Shown here in pieces: positions 36,206-43,606 of a stretch of DNA of 64,000 bases. The notes below the pieces were generated by a model. The model did not search any database. It saw only the letters and a program-made list of their open reading frames with translations, and was not told the DNA's origin. Source of the DNA: Pseudomonas tensinigenes (GTDB lineage Bacteria; Pseudomonadota; Gammaproteobacteria; Pseudomonadales; Pseudomonadaceae); NCBI RefSeq assembly GCF_014268445.2, contig NZ_CP077089.1, positions 1,729,501-1,793,500 on the forward strand. The letters are read 5' to 3'. A program made the translations under genes and the position numbers. Position 1 is the stretch's first letter, and every line of letters begins with the position of its first letter.

Positions 36206-36385
36206 TCAAAGCAGCGCCTGCTGCAAAATACTGATGGCCGTTTTCTTCAGCAGATCCTTTTTCGGATGTGGCACGGTGACCAGTCCTAGTTTGGTCGGAT
36301 GCTTGAAGTGATGGTGACTTCCTTTGATCCGTACCAGATACCAACCGTCTGCGACGAGTTGGCCGATTAAAAAACGGCTATTCAC
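36206..36385 (-). CDS. hicA: HicA family mRNA interferase toxin (GTG start)
   Basis: 59 residues. Translation of the complement gives (V/M)NSRFLIGQLVADGWYLVRI, then KGSHHHFKHP, VTVPHPKKDLLKKTAISILQQALL. The dsRBD-like HicA fold has its catalytic His in the GSHHHFKHP motif (H24-H26). The start is GTG at 36385, with GGAGG four bases ahead. It cuts mRNA when HicB is lost. The gene is short and starts with GTG, so automated callers may miss it. Confidence 0.9.
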   Translation of the reverse strand: MNSRFLIGQLVADGWYLVRIKGSHHHFKHPTKLGLVTVPHPKKDLLKKTAISILQQALL

Positions 36386-36748
36386 AACACCTCCCTGTGG
36401 TGTGCTTGGTGGGTACTATACCCATTGAGTTAAAGTGATCAACACTATAACCACCGGTCGGTCGTCCTCTACTGACGGGCGGGGTCGCTTACCGCAGTCT
36501 AGGTAAGGCAGACGCGATGGCGAGGTGGGTGTGTTACCGGGTTTTGCTCATGTTCATGTGGCGGTCTTTCGCTGCAAAATAATGGAACACATCTTTTTCT
36601 GACGTCACTCTCGGGCTGCTAACGTTGACTCTAATGGGCGAAGGTCATGGACATTCAACGAGCCTGTTGAAAGGAAGTCACCTCTCGATAAAGCCGCGTA
36701 GTAATGCATGGAATTTGGCCATGTGATCGTCAGAAGGGAGTGAAACGG
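36386..36748. promoter_or_regulatory. hicAB operator and long gap
   Basis: GGGTA-CTA-TACCC at 36411-36423 is a perfect dyad 26 bases upstream of hicA and a likely HicB operator. The rest of this 363-base gap, lower in GC than its surroundings, shows no recognisable gene. Confidence 0.5.
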
Positions 36749-37267
36749 ATGTCGACTCTAAAATTCAGCTATAGAGATGCAAAGGGCGATTTAAGTCAGC
36801 GAGAGTTGATTCAATGGTCAGAAAATTCGGCTTACATTCAAGGACGATCTGTCAGCGATACCTTTCCTAAAACCTATCGCAAGGATCGCATCATCGAAGT
36901 ATTGCTTGGGGCTGAGCTGCTCTTAAACGAGGCCGCTCCTCCTTCTCCGAGGCTTCAGCACGATCGAAAGCCACCGGCGCTCGTTGCTTCAGAAGCCGCT
37001 TCGCAAACGCCTCATCCGAAAATGTCACCGGGTAGGATCAATCAAATTCTTTTCACTGGGTTCGCAGCTGCACAACGGGCTGAGCTTGAGCAAAAAGCAG
37101 TGGAATATGGGTTGAAGGTCATGAGTACGGCAGGCAAGACGCTGACGTTTCTTTGTTATGGCGAAAATGCGGGGCCAACCAAAGTTTCCAAGGCGCTTGA
37201 GGCTGGAGCTTTTATCATCAACTCAGAGCAATTCTTGAATCTGATCACAACGGGAGAAATCCCCTGA
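36749..37267 (+). CDS. WYL-like / BRCT domain protein
   Basis: 172 residues. The N-terminal 50 residues (LKFSYRDAKGDLSQRELIQWSEN... YRKDRIIEVL) resemble the WYL ligand-binding fold of transcription regulators without their HTH. After a Pro-rich linker (about 60-95), residues 97-166 form a BRCT domain: ILFTGFAAAQRAELEQKAVEYG and LTFLCYGENAGPTKVSKALEAG, close to the NAD-dependent DNA ligase BRCT. The start at 36749 is preceded by AAGGGAG. A DNA-damage or defence-linked binding role is possible but unproven. Confidence 0.75.
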   Translation: MSTLKFSYRDAKGDLSQRELIQWSENSAYIQGRSVSDTFPKTYRKDRIIEVLLGAELLLNEAAPPSPRLQHDRKPPALVASEAASQTPHPKMSPGRINQILFTGFAAAQRAELEQKAVEYGLKVMSTAGKTLTFLCYGENAGPTKVSKALEAGAFIINSEQFLNLITTGEIP

Positions 37268-37465
37268 AGTCATCACGTCGCTTAGCCTGCGCATTGAATC
37301 TGCGCCAACCGCCGAATGCTTGTTACATGCAGCCAGCATCACCTCATTCTGCTTCTTGGTAGCTGCGGTCAGCACTTCACGGTAAACGCGCTTTTTTTCG
37401 TGGGATTTCGCATTACGGATGAAGTCTGCGAATGGGCTTGCGTACTCCCCTTTTACCAACCTCAA
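37223..37465 (-). pseudogene. possible gene remnant (TTG start)
   Basis: An 80-codon frame opens at a TTG (37465) and overlaps the BRCT gene by 45 bases. It encodes LVKGEYASPFADFIRNAKSH and EKKRVYREVLTAATKKQNEVM, which resembles the end of short Pseudomonas proteins with the SPFADFI...KKRVYxEV pattern. It lacks a proper start and ribosome site and ends in low-complexity sequence, so I read it as a decayed gene or chance frame. Confidence 0.3.
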
Positions 37466-37476
37466 ATCCCAGCCAC

Positions 37477-37505
37477 AAAAAAACCGGCCCTATAGGCCGG
37501 TTTTT
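37477..37505 (-). terminator. terminator downstream of tRNA-Gly
   Basis: Stem CCGGCC / GGCCGG with a CTATA loop, flanked by seven A on the left and five T on the right (AAAACCGGCC...GGCCGGTTTT). On the minus strand it follows tRNA-Gly by about 50 bases; it could also stop plus-strand transcription. Confidence 0.8.
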
Positions 37506-37553
37506 GCTGTTCCTGCATCCCCCGTCAAAAAACAACGTGAGACAAAAATTGAG

Positions 37554-37627
37554 TGGAGCGGGTAGAGGGAATCGAACCCTCGTCGGAAGCTTGGGAAGCT
37601 ACTGTTCTACCATTAAACTATACCCGC
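37554..37627 (-). tRNA. tRNA-Gly (CCC)
   Basis: The complement reads GCGGGTATAGTTTAATGG...ATTCCCTCTACCCGCTCCA, a 74-base tRNA with encoded CCA. The acceptor stem GCGGGTA/TACCCGC, the T arm GAGGGTTCGATTCCCTC and the anticodon loop TTCCCAA (anticodon CCC) are all recognisable; one T-T mismatch is in the anticodon stem. Confidence 0.96.
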
Positions 37628-37785
37628 TCAGAGCGGCTGACTTTGTACCAGACTCGGCCACGGATTTGAAGTTTTTCTTTTACTCATGAACGCTTTAAAT
37701 CACTGAAAACGGTCAATCGCGGGCGAGCACTTCGGTCAGAAAAGCAAAATCTCAACCCCACAGCCTCGCTCGCAACGACACTCTT

Positions 37786-38670
37786 TCAAATAGCCAATGC
37801 ATGTTGATCCTGAACAAACGAGTAACGCGTTCGGCTGGTCTGCTGCGCCGGTTTCAGAAAGCCGAGCAGGGCATTCTGGCTATCGCGGCACGCGGCCTTG
37901 TGTTCCATGTCGAGGAAGTGCCCGGTGGCTTGCAGCGTGGTGAACGTGCTCTGCGCCACATGATTGCCAAACAGGCGCGCGTCTTCGGCTGCGGTGTATT
38001 CGTCCCATTCGCCGTTTAGAAACAGCACTGGCACGTTGATCTTTTTCGCTGCGTTCAGATAGCACTGCCGATCACTGTGCAACACGTCGCTGATGTGGAA
38101 GTGCATCTGCCCGTATTCGTGCTCGGCGAGGCTGCTGACGTGGCGATAGTTGAAGCGTTTGAACAACGACGGCAGGTGTTTACCGATGGTGCTGTTGACC
38201 AGATGGCCGACGCGGTCGCCATCGCGCTGGCCGAGGTAGTCGACGCCGCGTTCGAGGTAATCGAGCATGTGCGCGTTGATCACTGGCGAGAACGAGCTGA
38301 TCACGGCCCGTTCAATGCGCCGTGGCTGGTGGGCGAGGGCGACCAGGGTCGCGGCGCCGCCCCAGGAGAACGACAGCACGTGTTCGGCGGCGAAGTGGTC
38401 GATCAGCTCCAGCAGAATCTGTCCTTCGACGTCCTTCGTCAGATGTTTCTCGTGGCGGTTATGGGCTTTTGACCGGCCCGCGTAGGGCTGGTCGTAGCAG
38501 ACCACGTTGAATTGCGGGTGCAGGTTTTTCACAGTCTGTGCAAACGACGCAGTCGTGGCCATCGAGCCGTTGACCAGGATGATGGTCTTTTCTGCGGCGT
38601 CTGCGCGATAGAACTCCGTGTAAACCCGATACTGACCCTGTATATCCAGCACAGCGATTTCTGGCCTCAT
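37786..38670 (-). CDS. phaG: (R)-3-hydroxydecanoyl-ACP:CoA transacylase/thioesterase PhaG
   Basis: 294 residues, an alpha/beta hydrolase (RhlA/PhaG family) very close to P. putida PhaG (295): MRPEIAVLDIQGQYRVYTEF, ILVNGSMATTASFAQTV, the nucleophile elbow with S102 (FSWGGA), INGEWDEYTAAEDAR and the final GHFLDMEHK. The enzyme links fatty-acid synthesis to medium-chain PHA formation by releasing or transferring 3-hydroxyacyl groups from ACP. The start at 38670 matches PhaG exactly and has AGGAG nine bases upstream; upstream in-frame residues are not conserved. RhlA-like activity is less likely since no rhlB is adjacent. Confidence 0.92.
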   Translation of the reverse strand: MRPEIAVLDIQGQYRVYTEFYRADAAEKTIILVNGSMATTASFAQTVKNLHPQFNVVCYDQPYAGRSKAHNRHEKHLTKDVEGQILLELIDHFAAEHVLSFSWGGAATLVALAHQPRRIERAVISSFSPVINAHMLDYLERGVDYLGQRDGDRVGHLVNSTIGKHLPSLFKRFNYRHVSSLAEHEYGQMHFHISDVLHSDRQCYLNAAKKINVPVLFLNGEWDEYTAAEDARLFGNHVAQSTFTTLQATGHFLDMEHKAACRDSQNALLGFLKPAQQTSRTRYSFVQDQHALAI

Positions 38671-38986
38671 GTCATAAGACTCCTGGCAAGCAAGCGGGTA
38701 TGCGCGCAAATAGAGATTGCACGAGCTTTGTGACAGGTAGGCATACGCCTGGAATTTGCTTGGCCCATGTCGATCCATGACTGCGGTCGACGGGTATTGT
38801 TATTGGCGGGCAGTCTGCCGGCTGAGGCGGAGCCTTGAAGGCTCTCTACCGGCAAAAAGTTTCTTGGATGTATGTTGTGACTCATCGGTCACAATCTGGC
38901 CGACGTCCTGATTCAAGCAGGGGAGTCGGGATCGCGCAAGTGCCGTTGGTAAATTGTTCGACAACTTCTGCTGAGCGGTCGCCGGC
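38671..38986. promoter_or_regulatory. phaG upstream region with hairpin
   Basis: In this 316-base gap, GAGCC-TTGAA-GGCTC (38830-38844) lies inside an outer stem TGCCGG (38816-38821) / CCGGCA (38849-38854), about 150-185 bases upstream of phaG. It might be a leader structure or a terminator of minus-strand transcription. No gene was seen here. Confidence 0.4.
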
Positions 38987-39679
38987 TTAGAACAAATGGA
39001 TCTCTTCGGTGCGCAAAGCGCGGTACTCGCCCGGTTTTAGCGCGTTATCGAGATGCAGAAGACCCATGGATTCGCGGTGCAGGCGCAGGACTTTGTTGTT
39101 GAAGAAACCAAACATGCGCTTCACCTGATGATAGCGGCCCTCGACGATGCTCAACCGCGCCGACCGTGGCCCGAGCAGCTCCAGTTGCGCCGGCTGCGTG
39201 GTCAGGTCTTCGAAGGCGAAGTAGATGCCCTCGGCAAAAGTGCTCGCATATTGCGCGCCAATCTCCTGCTCGGTCTCGACGTAGTAGACCTTTGGCAGTT
39301 TGGTCTGCGGCTGGGTCAGGCGTCGCGACCATGCGCCGTCGTTGGTGATCAGCATCAGGCCGGTGGTGTTGAAGTCCAGGCGTCCGGCGATGTGCAGATC
39401 GTCCTTGTCCGGCTCATCGATCAGGTCGAGCACGGTCGGATGTTGCGGATCGCGGGTGGCGCTGACGCAGCCCGGCGGCTTGTGCAGCATGAAGTAGCGC
39501 GCCGCTTTGCCGACTTGTAGCACTTCGTCATCGACTTCGACACGGCTGAATTCCAGCACTTCGCTGTGCGGATCGCTGACGACTTTTCCGTCAATCCGCA
39601 CGCGCTTTTCCACCAGCAACAGACGAACCTGCTGACGGTTGTAGCGGGGCAGGTTGCTGAGGAAACGGTCGACGCGCAT
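38987..39679 (-). CDS. 16S rRNA pseudouridine synthase (RsuA type)
   Basis: 230 residues: S4 RNA-binding domain (1-50, MRVDRFLSNLPRYNRQQVRLLLVEKRVRIDGKVV) and a PseudoU_synth_2 catalytic domain, with the catalytic Asp D102 in AGRLDFNTTGLMLITNDG. RsuA converts U516 of 16S rRNA to pseudouridine. The length and the RsuA/RluB/E/F subfamily features agree; the exact target uridine rests on homology. It is a single gene, 42 bases before the CWC gene. Confidence 0.88.
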   Translation of the reverse strand: MRVDRFLSNLPRYNRQQVRLLLVEKRVRIDGKVVSDPHSEVLEFSRVEVDDEVLQVGKAARYFMLHKPPGCVSATRDPQHPTVLDLIDEPDKDDLHIAGRLDFNTTGLMLITNDGAWSRRLTQPQTKLPKVYYVETEQEIGAQYASTFAEGIYFAFEDLTTQPAQLELLGPRSARLSIVEGRYHQVKRMFGFFNNKVLRLHRESMGLLHLDNALKPGEYRALRTEEIHLF

Positions 39680-39713
39680 GTTCAGGTTTCAGTGAGTGGG
39701 GGGGGGGCGCATC

Positions 39714-39944
39714 TTACGGGATCGGCCGCTTGGCCGCTTGCAGTTGCGCCTCGACCTGCGCGCAACGCGGGCACAGGCAGGATTGGTTGCGCAGTTCTGG
39801 CGGCAGCGCTTCAAGCACGGCCGGATCGATGCTCACGCCATAGCACCAGCATTCGCGGTCGGCGGTGCGCGGGTCGGCGAGGCTGCAGTCGTTGCGGGCG
39901 CCGCAGGCCGGGCAATGGTCGGGTTTAACGTCGGAATCAGGCAT
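39714..39944 (-). CDS. cysteine-rich CWC family protein
   Basis: 76 residues with eight cysteines, among them CPACGARNDC, ECWCYG and CLCPRC, which match the Cys_rich_CWC family (PF14375), probably a small zinc-binding protein. The start at 39944 (MPDSDVKPDHCPACG) overlaps the end of the cyclase gene by 8 bases, so the two are translationally linked. The longer in-frame extension upstream is the antisense-like tail of the cyclase region and not conserved. Function unknown. Confidence 0.85.
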   Translation of the reverse strand: MPDSDVKPDHCPACGARNDCSLADPRTADRECWCYGVSIDPAVLEALPPELRNQSCLCPRCAQVEAQLQAAKRPIP

Positions 39945-41424
39945 AAGTCGAGTGAGGCATTTCCACGCAGGTGCGGTTGCGGCCGGTGTGTTTGGCCCGG
40001 TACATCGCATGATCGGCCCGTGACAGCAGGCTGTGCAAGGTGTCATCGCGTTGCAGAGTGGTGGCGCCGATGCTCACTGTCAGATTGAGGCGATGGCCGT
40101 CGTAGGCATATTCGTGTTGTTCGACGTGTTGGCGGATCTTCTCGGCAATTTTCTGACCGGTGTCGCCGTCGGTGTCCTTCAGTAAAACGATAAATTCCTC
40201 ACCGCCCCAGCGGCAGACAATGTCGGCATGGCGCAGGCAACTTTGCAGGTCGCGGGCAAAACCGATCAGCACCTGATCGCCGGCCATGTGCCCGTAAGTG
40301 TCGTTCAACACTTTGAAGTGATCGAGGTCGAGCAGCAACGCCGTTAGTGGTTTGGTTTCGCGTTGGGCTTCGTGCAGGGCTTGTGCGGCGAGAATGTCGA
40401 AGCCACGGCGGTTGGGCAGTTCTGTGAGGCTGTCGAGGGTGGCCTGAGCCTGGATTTTGCTTTGATAGCGTTTGATCACGCGGTTGAGCAGCGCCAGCAC
40501 AATCAGCGTCACCAGCAGGCAGATCAGCAGATTCAGGTACAGAGACTGACGGATTTCACTCAGCGCGCCATCTTCGCGTTTATCAACAAACAGATACCAG
40601 TTCAGCTCCGGGATAAACCTCACGTTGAGGAAATGCCCTTGCCCATGAGCGGAATATTCGTAGCTGCCGCTGTGGGGTTTCGGCAACTGGCTGACCAGAC
40701 TTTTCATGCTTTCGAGTTCGCCGAGACTCTTGCCGATGTGCGCGCCTTCAGGCCCGCCGTCGGCGCCGGTCAACACCAGTCGGCCGAAGGTGTCGACGAA
40801 GTACACGCTGCGTTGATAGCGCTGTTGATATTTGTCGATCAGCTTGATCACCGCGTCCACGGTCAGGCCGACGCCCGCCGCACCGATGAAACGGTTGTGG
40901 TAGTCGTAAACCTTGTAGTTGATGAAGAAGGTCAGGTTGTCCTTGTTGGCCAGATCCGGGTCGACGTTGATCTCATACGGGTCCTTCATGTCGCGCACAC
41001 GGAAGTACCAGGCGTCGCGCGGTTCGTCGACCTTGACCTGCTTGAGCACGCCTTTGGCGTGGTAGTAGGTGTGCGTGCTGTTGGAGACGAAGAACGCGGT
41101 GTAGGCGCCGTAATGGGTCATGACTTCGTCGAGGTAACGGGTCATTTGCTCGGGATTCTGCTCGCCATTGACCACCCAGTCGCGCATGAAGGTGTCGCGG
41201 GACATCATCGAGGAAATCAGGATCGGCCGGACGAGGTCTTTCTGGATTTCCGAGTAGACCGTGTCGGATGTCAGCGGCAGTTCGGTGTTGACGATGTTGT
41301 CGCGGATCGACGCGCGGGAGGCGTAGTAGCTGAGTAACGACGTGGCGAGGAAACCGGCGCCGAGCAGGGCGATCAGCGTCAGGACCAGCGAGCGTTGCGA
41401 GTACAGGGGAGAACGAAGCGGCAT
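39937..41424 (-). CDS. dCache-sensor diguanylate cyclase
   Basis: 495 residues. TM1 at about 13-33, a periplasmic dCache-type sensor domain to about 300 (with YINYKVYDYHNRFIGAAGVGLTVD-like core, DTFGRLVLTG), TM2 at about 300-320, and a GGDEF domain to about 485. The active site is GGEEF with a RHAD inhibitory site five residues before it, so it should make c-di-GMP under feedback. The ligand of the Cache domain is unknown. The C-terminus overlaps the CWC gene. Confidence 0.9.
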   Translation of the reverse strand: MPLRSPLYSQRSLVLTLIALLGAGFLATSLLSYYASRASIRDNIVNTELPLTSDTVYSEIQKDLVRPILISSMMSRDTFMRDWVVNGEQNPEQMTRYLDEVMTHYGAYTAFFVSNSTHTYYHAKGVLKQVKVDEPRDAWYFRVRDMKDPYEINVDPDLANKDNLTFFINYKVYDYHNRFIGAAGVGLTVDAVIKLIDKYQQRYQRSVYFVDTFGRLVLTGADGGPEGAHIGKSLGELESMKSLVSQLPKPHSGSYEYSAHGQGHFLNVRFIPELNWYLFVDKREDGALSEIRQSLYLNLLICLLVTLIVLALLNRVIKRYQSKIQAQATLDSLTELPNRRGFDILAAQALHEAQRETKPLTALLLDLDHFKVLNDTYGHMAGDQVLIGFARDLQSCLRHADIVCRWGGEEFIVLLKDTDGDTGQKIAEKIRQHVEQHEYAYDGHRLNLTVSIGATTLQRDDTLHSLLSRADHAMYRAKHTGRNRTCVEMPHSTYA

Positions 41425-41546
41425 GGCAGTTCCGTTGGCAGTGGCCCGATGGCATGCATTCTAGTGGGATGGCCGGGAAAAGACTGCGGGATTTATGCCT
41501 GAAATGGCGGGGGATATGACGTTGAGGGTGTGTCAGCAGGATCGCT

Positions 41547-41797
41547 CCCTCACCCCAGCCCTCTCCCGGAGGGAGAGGGAGCTAAATTGTGGTGATTTCA
41601 AAAATTGTGTTCGGCTCGGCATCACCGAATGGCAACTATCTTAAAAACACCTCGGTCAGTCCCTTCGCCCTCCGGGAGAGGGGTCTAAATTGTGGTGATT
41701 TCAAAAATTGTGTTCGGCTCGGTATCACCGAATGGCAACTATCTTAAAAACACCTCGGTCAGTCCCCTCTCCCTCCGGGAGAGGGCTAGGGTGAGGG
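41547..41797. repeat. CTCACCC-type element with 103-bp tandem duplication
   Basis: Third copy of the MITE-like element, filling the 385-base gap between the cyclase and allophanate hydrolase genes. Its central part is duplicated: 41583-41685 and 41686-41788 are 103-bp direct repeats that differ at only a few bases (for example CGGCATC versus CGGTATC). Confidence 0.85.
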
Positions 41798-41809
41798 TTG
41801 GTTTCCGGA

Positions 41810-43582
41810 TCAGTTCCGAGTCTCAAGATACGCCCGCCAGCCCCCCAAATGGCTGATGTCCAGCGCACCCTCCAGTCCATACGGCTCACAAATAAACCCG
41901 CTCTCCCAACGCCCATCCGCCAGTTGCACCTTGCCCAATCCAAGCGGTGCCGGAATCCCGGTGAGGAACGAGCCCAATTCACTGCTCGGCAATTCCCACA
42001 CCTCCACCGCAATCGCCACACCGCCATCCTTCACTCGCACCATGCCCGGCCGCAGCGGCGGGCCGCCGGCCAACGCATACAGTTGATAATCCGGTGAGCT
42101 CAACGTCGTCTCCAGCAAGCGCCCACCCCGCTGGGTCAGTTGCCAGTTCAGTGCCAACCCCTGCAGATGCGCGCCACACACCACGATGCGTGCGCGATCA
42201 TGGCGTGCAACGTTCGCGGGCGTTGGCAATGCCGTGTTCTGCTGACGCTGCAGCGCATCGGCCACACTCAGCAAATATTGATCGGTGAACGCCCGGCCAA
42301 ACAGCGTCACGCCCCACGGCAAACCGTTGGCCATAAACCCGCTCGGCACGGCGACGGCGGCGTAGTCGAGCAGGTTCATGAAGTTGGTGTAGTAACCCAG
42401 TTCTGAATTGCGCAGCACCGGTTCGGCTTGCAGTTCGGCCAGCGTCACCGGGCGGCCAATGGTCGGTGTGAGCACGCATTCGAGGCCTTCGAGGGCCTGA
42501 TCGCACAGCGCCTTCAAGGTTTGCAGCTGATACTGCGCGCGGAAGGTCTGCACGCCGCTCACCGCCGGGGCCTTGGCCAGCACGGCGCGAATCACCGGCA
42601 GAACGGCTTCGGGATTCTGTTCCATCAACTCGCCCGCCACGCTATAGCGCTCGGCGACCCACGGCCCCTCGTAAAGCAAACGCGCGGCTTCAAGGAATGG
42701 TGACAGGTCCAGCTCGACCGCTTCGCCACCCAAGGCCTTGAGCCGGTCGATGGCATCGCCAAACAACAGCGGGCCTTCGACGCAGCCGAAAAACTCAAGA
42801 TCCTGCGCATGCGGCACGCCGAAACGAAATGCCCGTGGCGCACCAAACGCCGAGCCGTCATTCCACGATGGATTGCGACGGCTGTATTCGTCGCGCGGAT
42901 CAAGCTTGGCGGTCAGCGCAAGCAACTGACTGGCCTCACGCGCCGTCGCGGTAAACGTCGTCACGCAGTCGAGCGTACGACACGCCGGCAGCACGCCGGC
43001 GGTGGAGATCAGCCCTTTGCTCGCCTTCAATCCAACCAGATTATTCAGCGCCGCCGGCACCCGACCGGAGCCTGCGGTATCGGTGCCCAAGGCAAAACTT
43101 GCCACACCCAGCGCCACCGCCAGCGACGAACCGGCGCTGGAACCGCCGGACGGATACTCCGTCAACACACTGTTGGGGCACGCGCCATACGGCGAGCGGC
43201 TGCCATTGAGCCCCGTGGCAAATTGATCGAGATTGGTCTTGCCCAACGGAATCGCACCCAACGTGATCAACTGCTCGACGAGGGTCGCCGAGCGCTCCGG
43301 CACATAAGCAAAGTCCGGGCACGCGGCCGTGGTGGGAATACCGGCCAGATCGATATTGTCCTTGATCGCAAACGGCACGCCGTACAGCGGCAGGCTATCG
43401 AGCTCGCGACCGTCGAGAGCGGCGAGATAGGGCTCCAGTTCGGCGACGCTGAGCAGGTGGATGAACAGGTGATAATCCGGGTTCAGCGCGGCAGCTTTCT
43501 CGCGCAGTTTCAGCAGCAGTTGGCGCGGTGTGGTGTCGCCATTGCGATAGGCCTGGCGCAGTACATCGAGTTGCAGATTCAT
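41810..43582 (-). CDS. atzF: allophanate hydrolase
   Basis: 590 residues: amidase-signature domain with catalytic triad K74 (AIKDN), S148 (GGSSAGSS) and S172 (TAGSGR), followed from about 440 by the C-terminal allophanate-hydrolase domain (MVRVKDGGVAIAVEVWELP). It converts allophanate to ammonia and CO2 in the cytosol. It is the last gene of the riboswitch-controlled operon, where it would finish guanidine breakdown after carboxyguanidine is turned into allophanate. The start at 43582 has AAGGAT upstream; the preceding 6 codons are not conserved. Confidence 0.92.
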   Translation of the reverse strand: MNLQLDVLRQAYRNGDTTPRQLLLKLREKAAALNPDYHLFIHLLSVAELEPYLAALDGRELDSLPLYGVPFAIKDNIDLAGIPTTAACPDFAYVPERSATLVEQLITLGAIPLGKTNLDQFATGLNGSRSPYGACPNSVLTEYPSGGSSAGSSLAVALGVASFALGTDTAGSGRVPAALNNLVGLKASKGLISTAGVLPACRTLDCVTTFTATAREASQLLALTAKLDPRDEYSRRNPSWNDGSAFGAPRAFRFGVPHAQDLEFFGCVEGPLLFGDAIDRLKALGGEAVELDLSPFLEAARLLYEGPWVAERYSVAGELMEQNPEAVLPVIRAVLAKAPAVSGVQTFRAQYQLQTLKALCDQALEGLECVLTPTIGRPVTLAELQAEPVLRNSELGYYTNFMNLLDYAAVAVPSGFMANGLPWGVTLFGRAFTDQYLLSVADALQRQQNTALPTPANVARHDRARIVVCGAHLQGLALNWQLTQRGGRLLETTLSSPDYQLYALAGGPPLRPGMVRVKDGGVAIAVEVWELPSSELGSFLTGIPAPLGLGKVQLADGRWESGFICEPYGLEGALDISHLGGWRAYLETRN

Positions 43583-43606
43583 GAGTTGATCCTTATCCAA
43601 TTGGCT

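Noticed and set aside
37554..37627. tRNA-Gly as an integration site of a genomic island
   Set aside because: I did not find a second copy of the tRNA 3' end and there is no integrase in the window, so an att site cannot be claimed.
37786..38670. RhlA (rhamnolipid precursor synthase)
   Set aside because: The sequence is much closer to PhaG of P. putida, and no rhlB or rhlR is adjacent.
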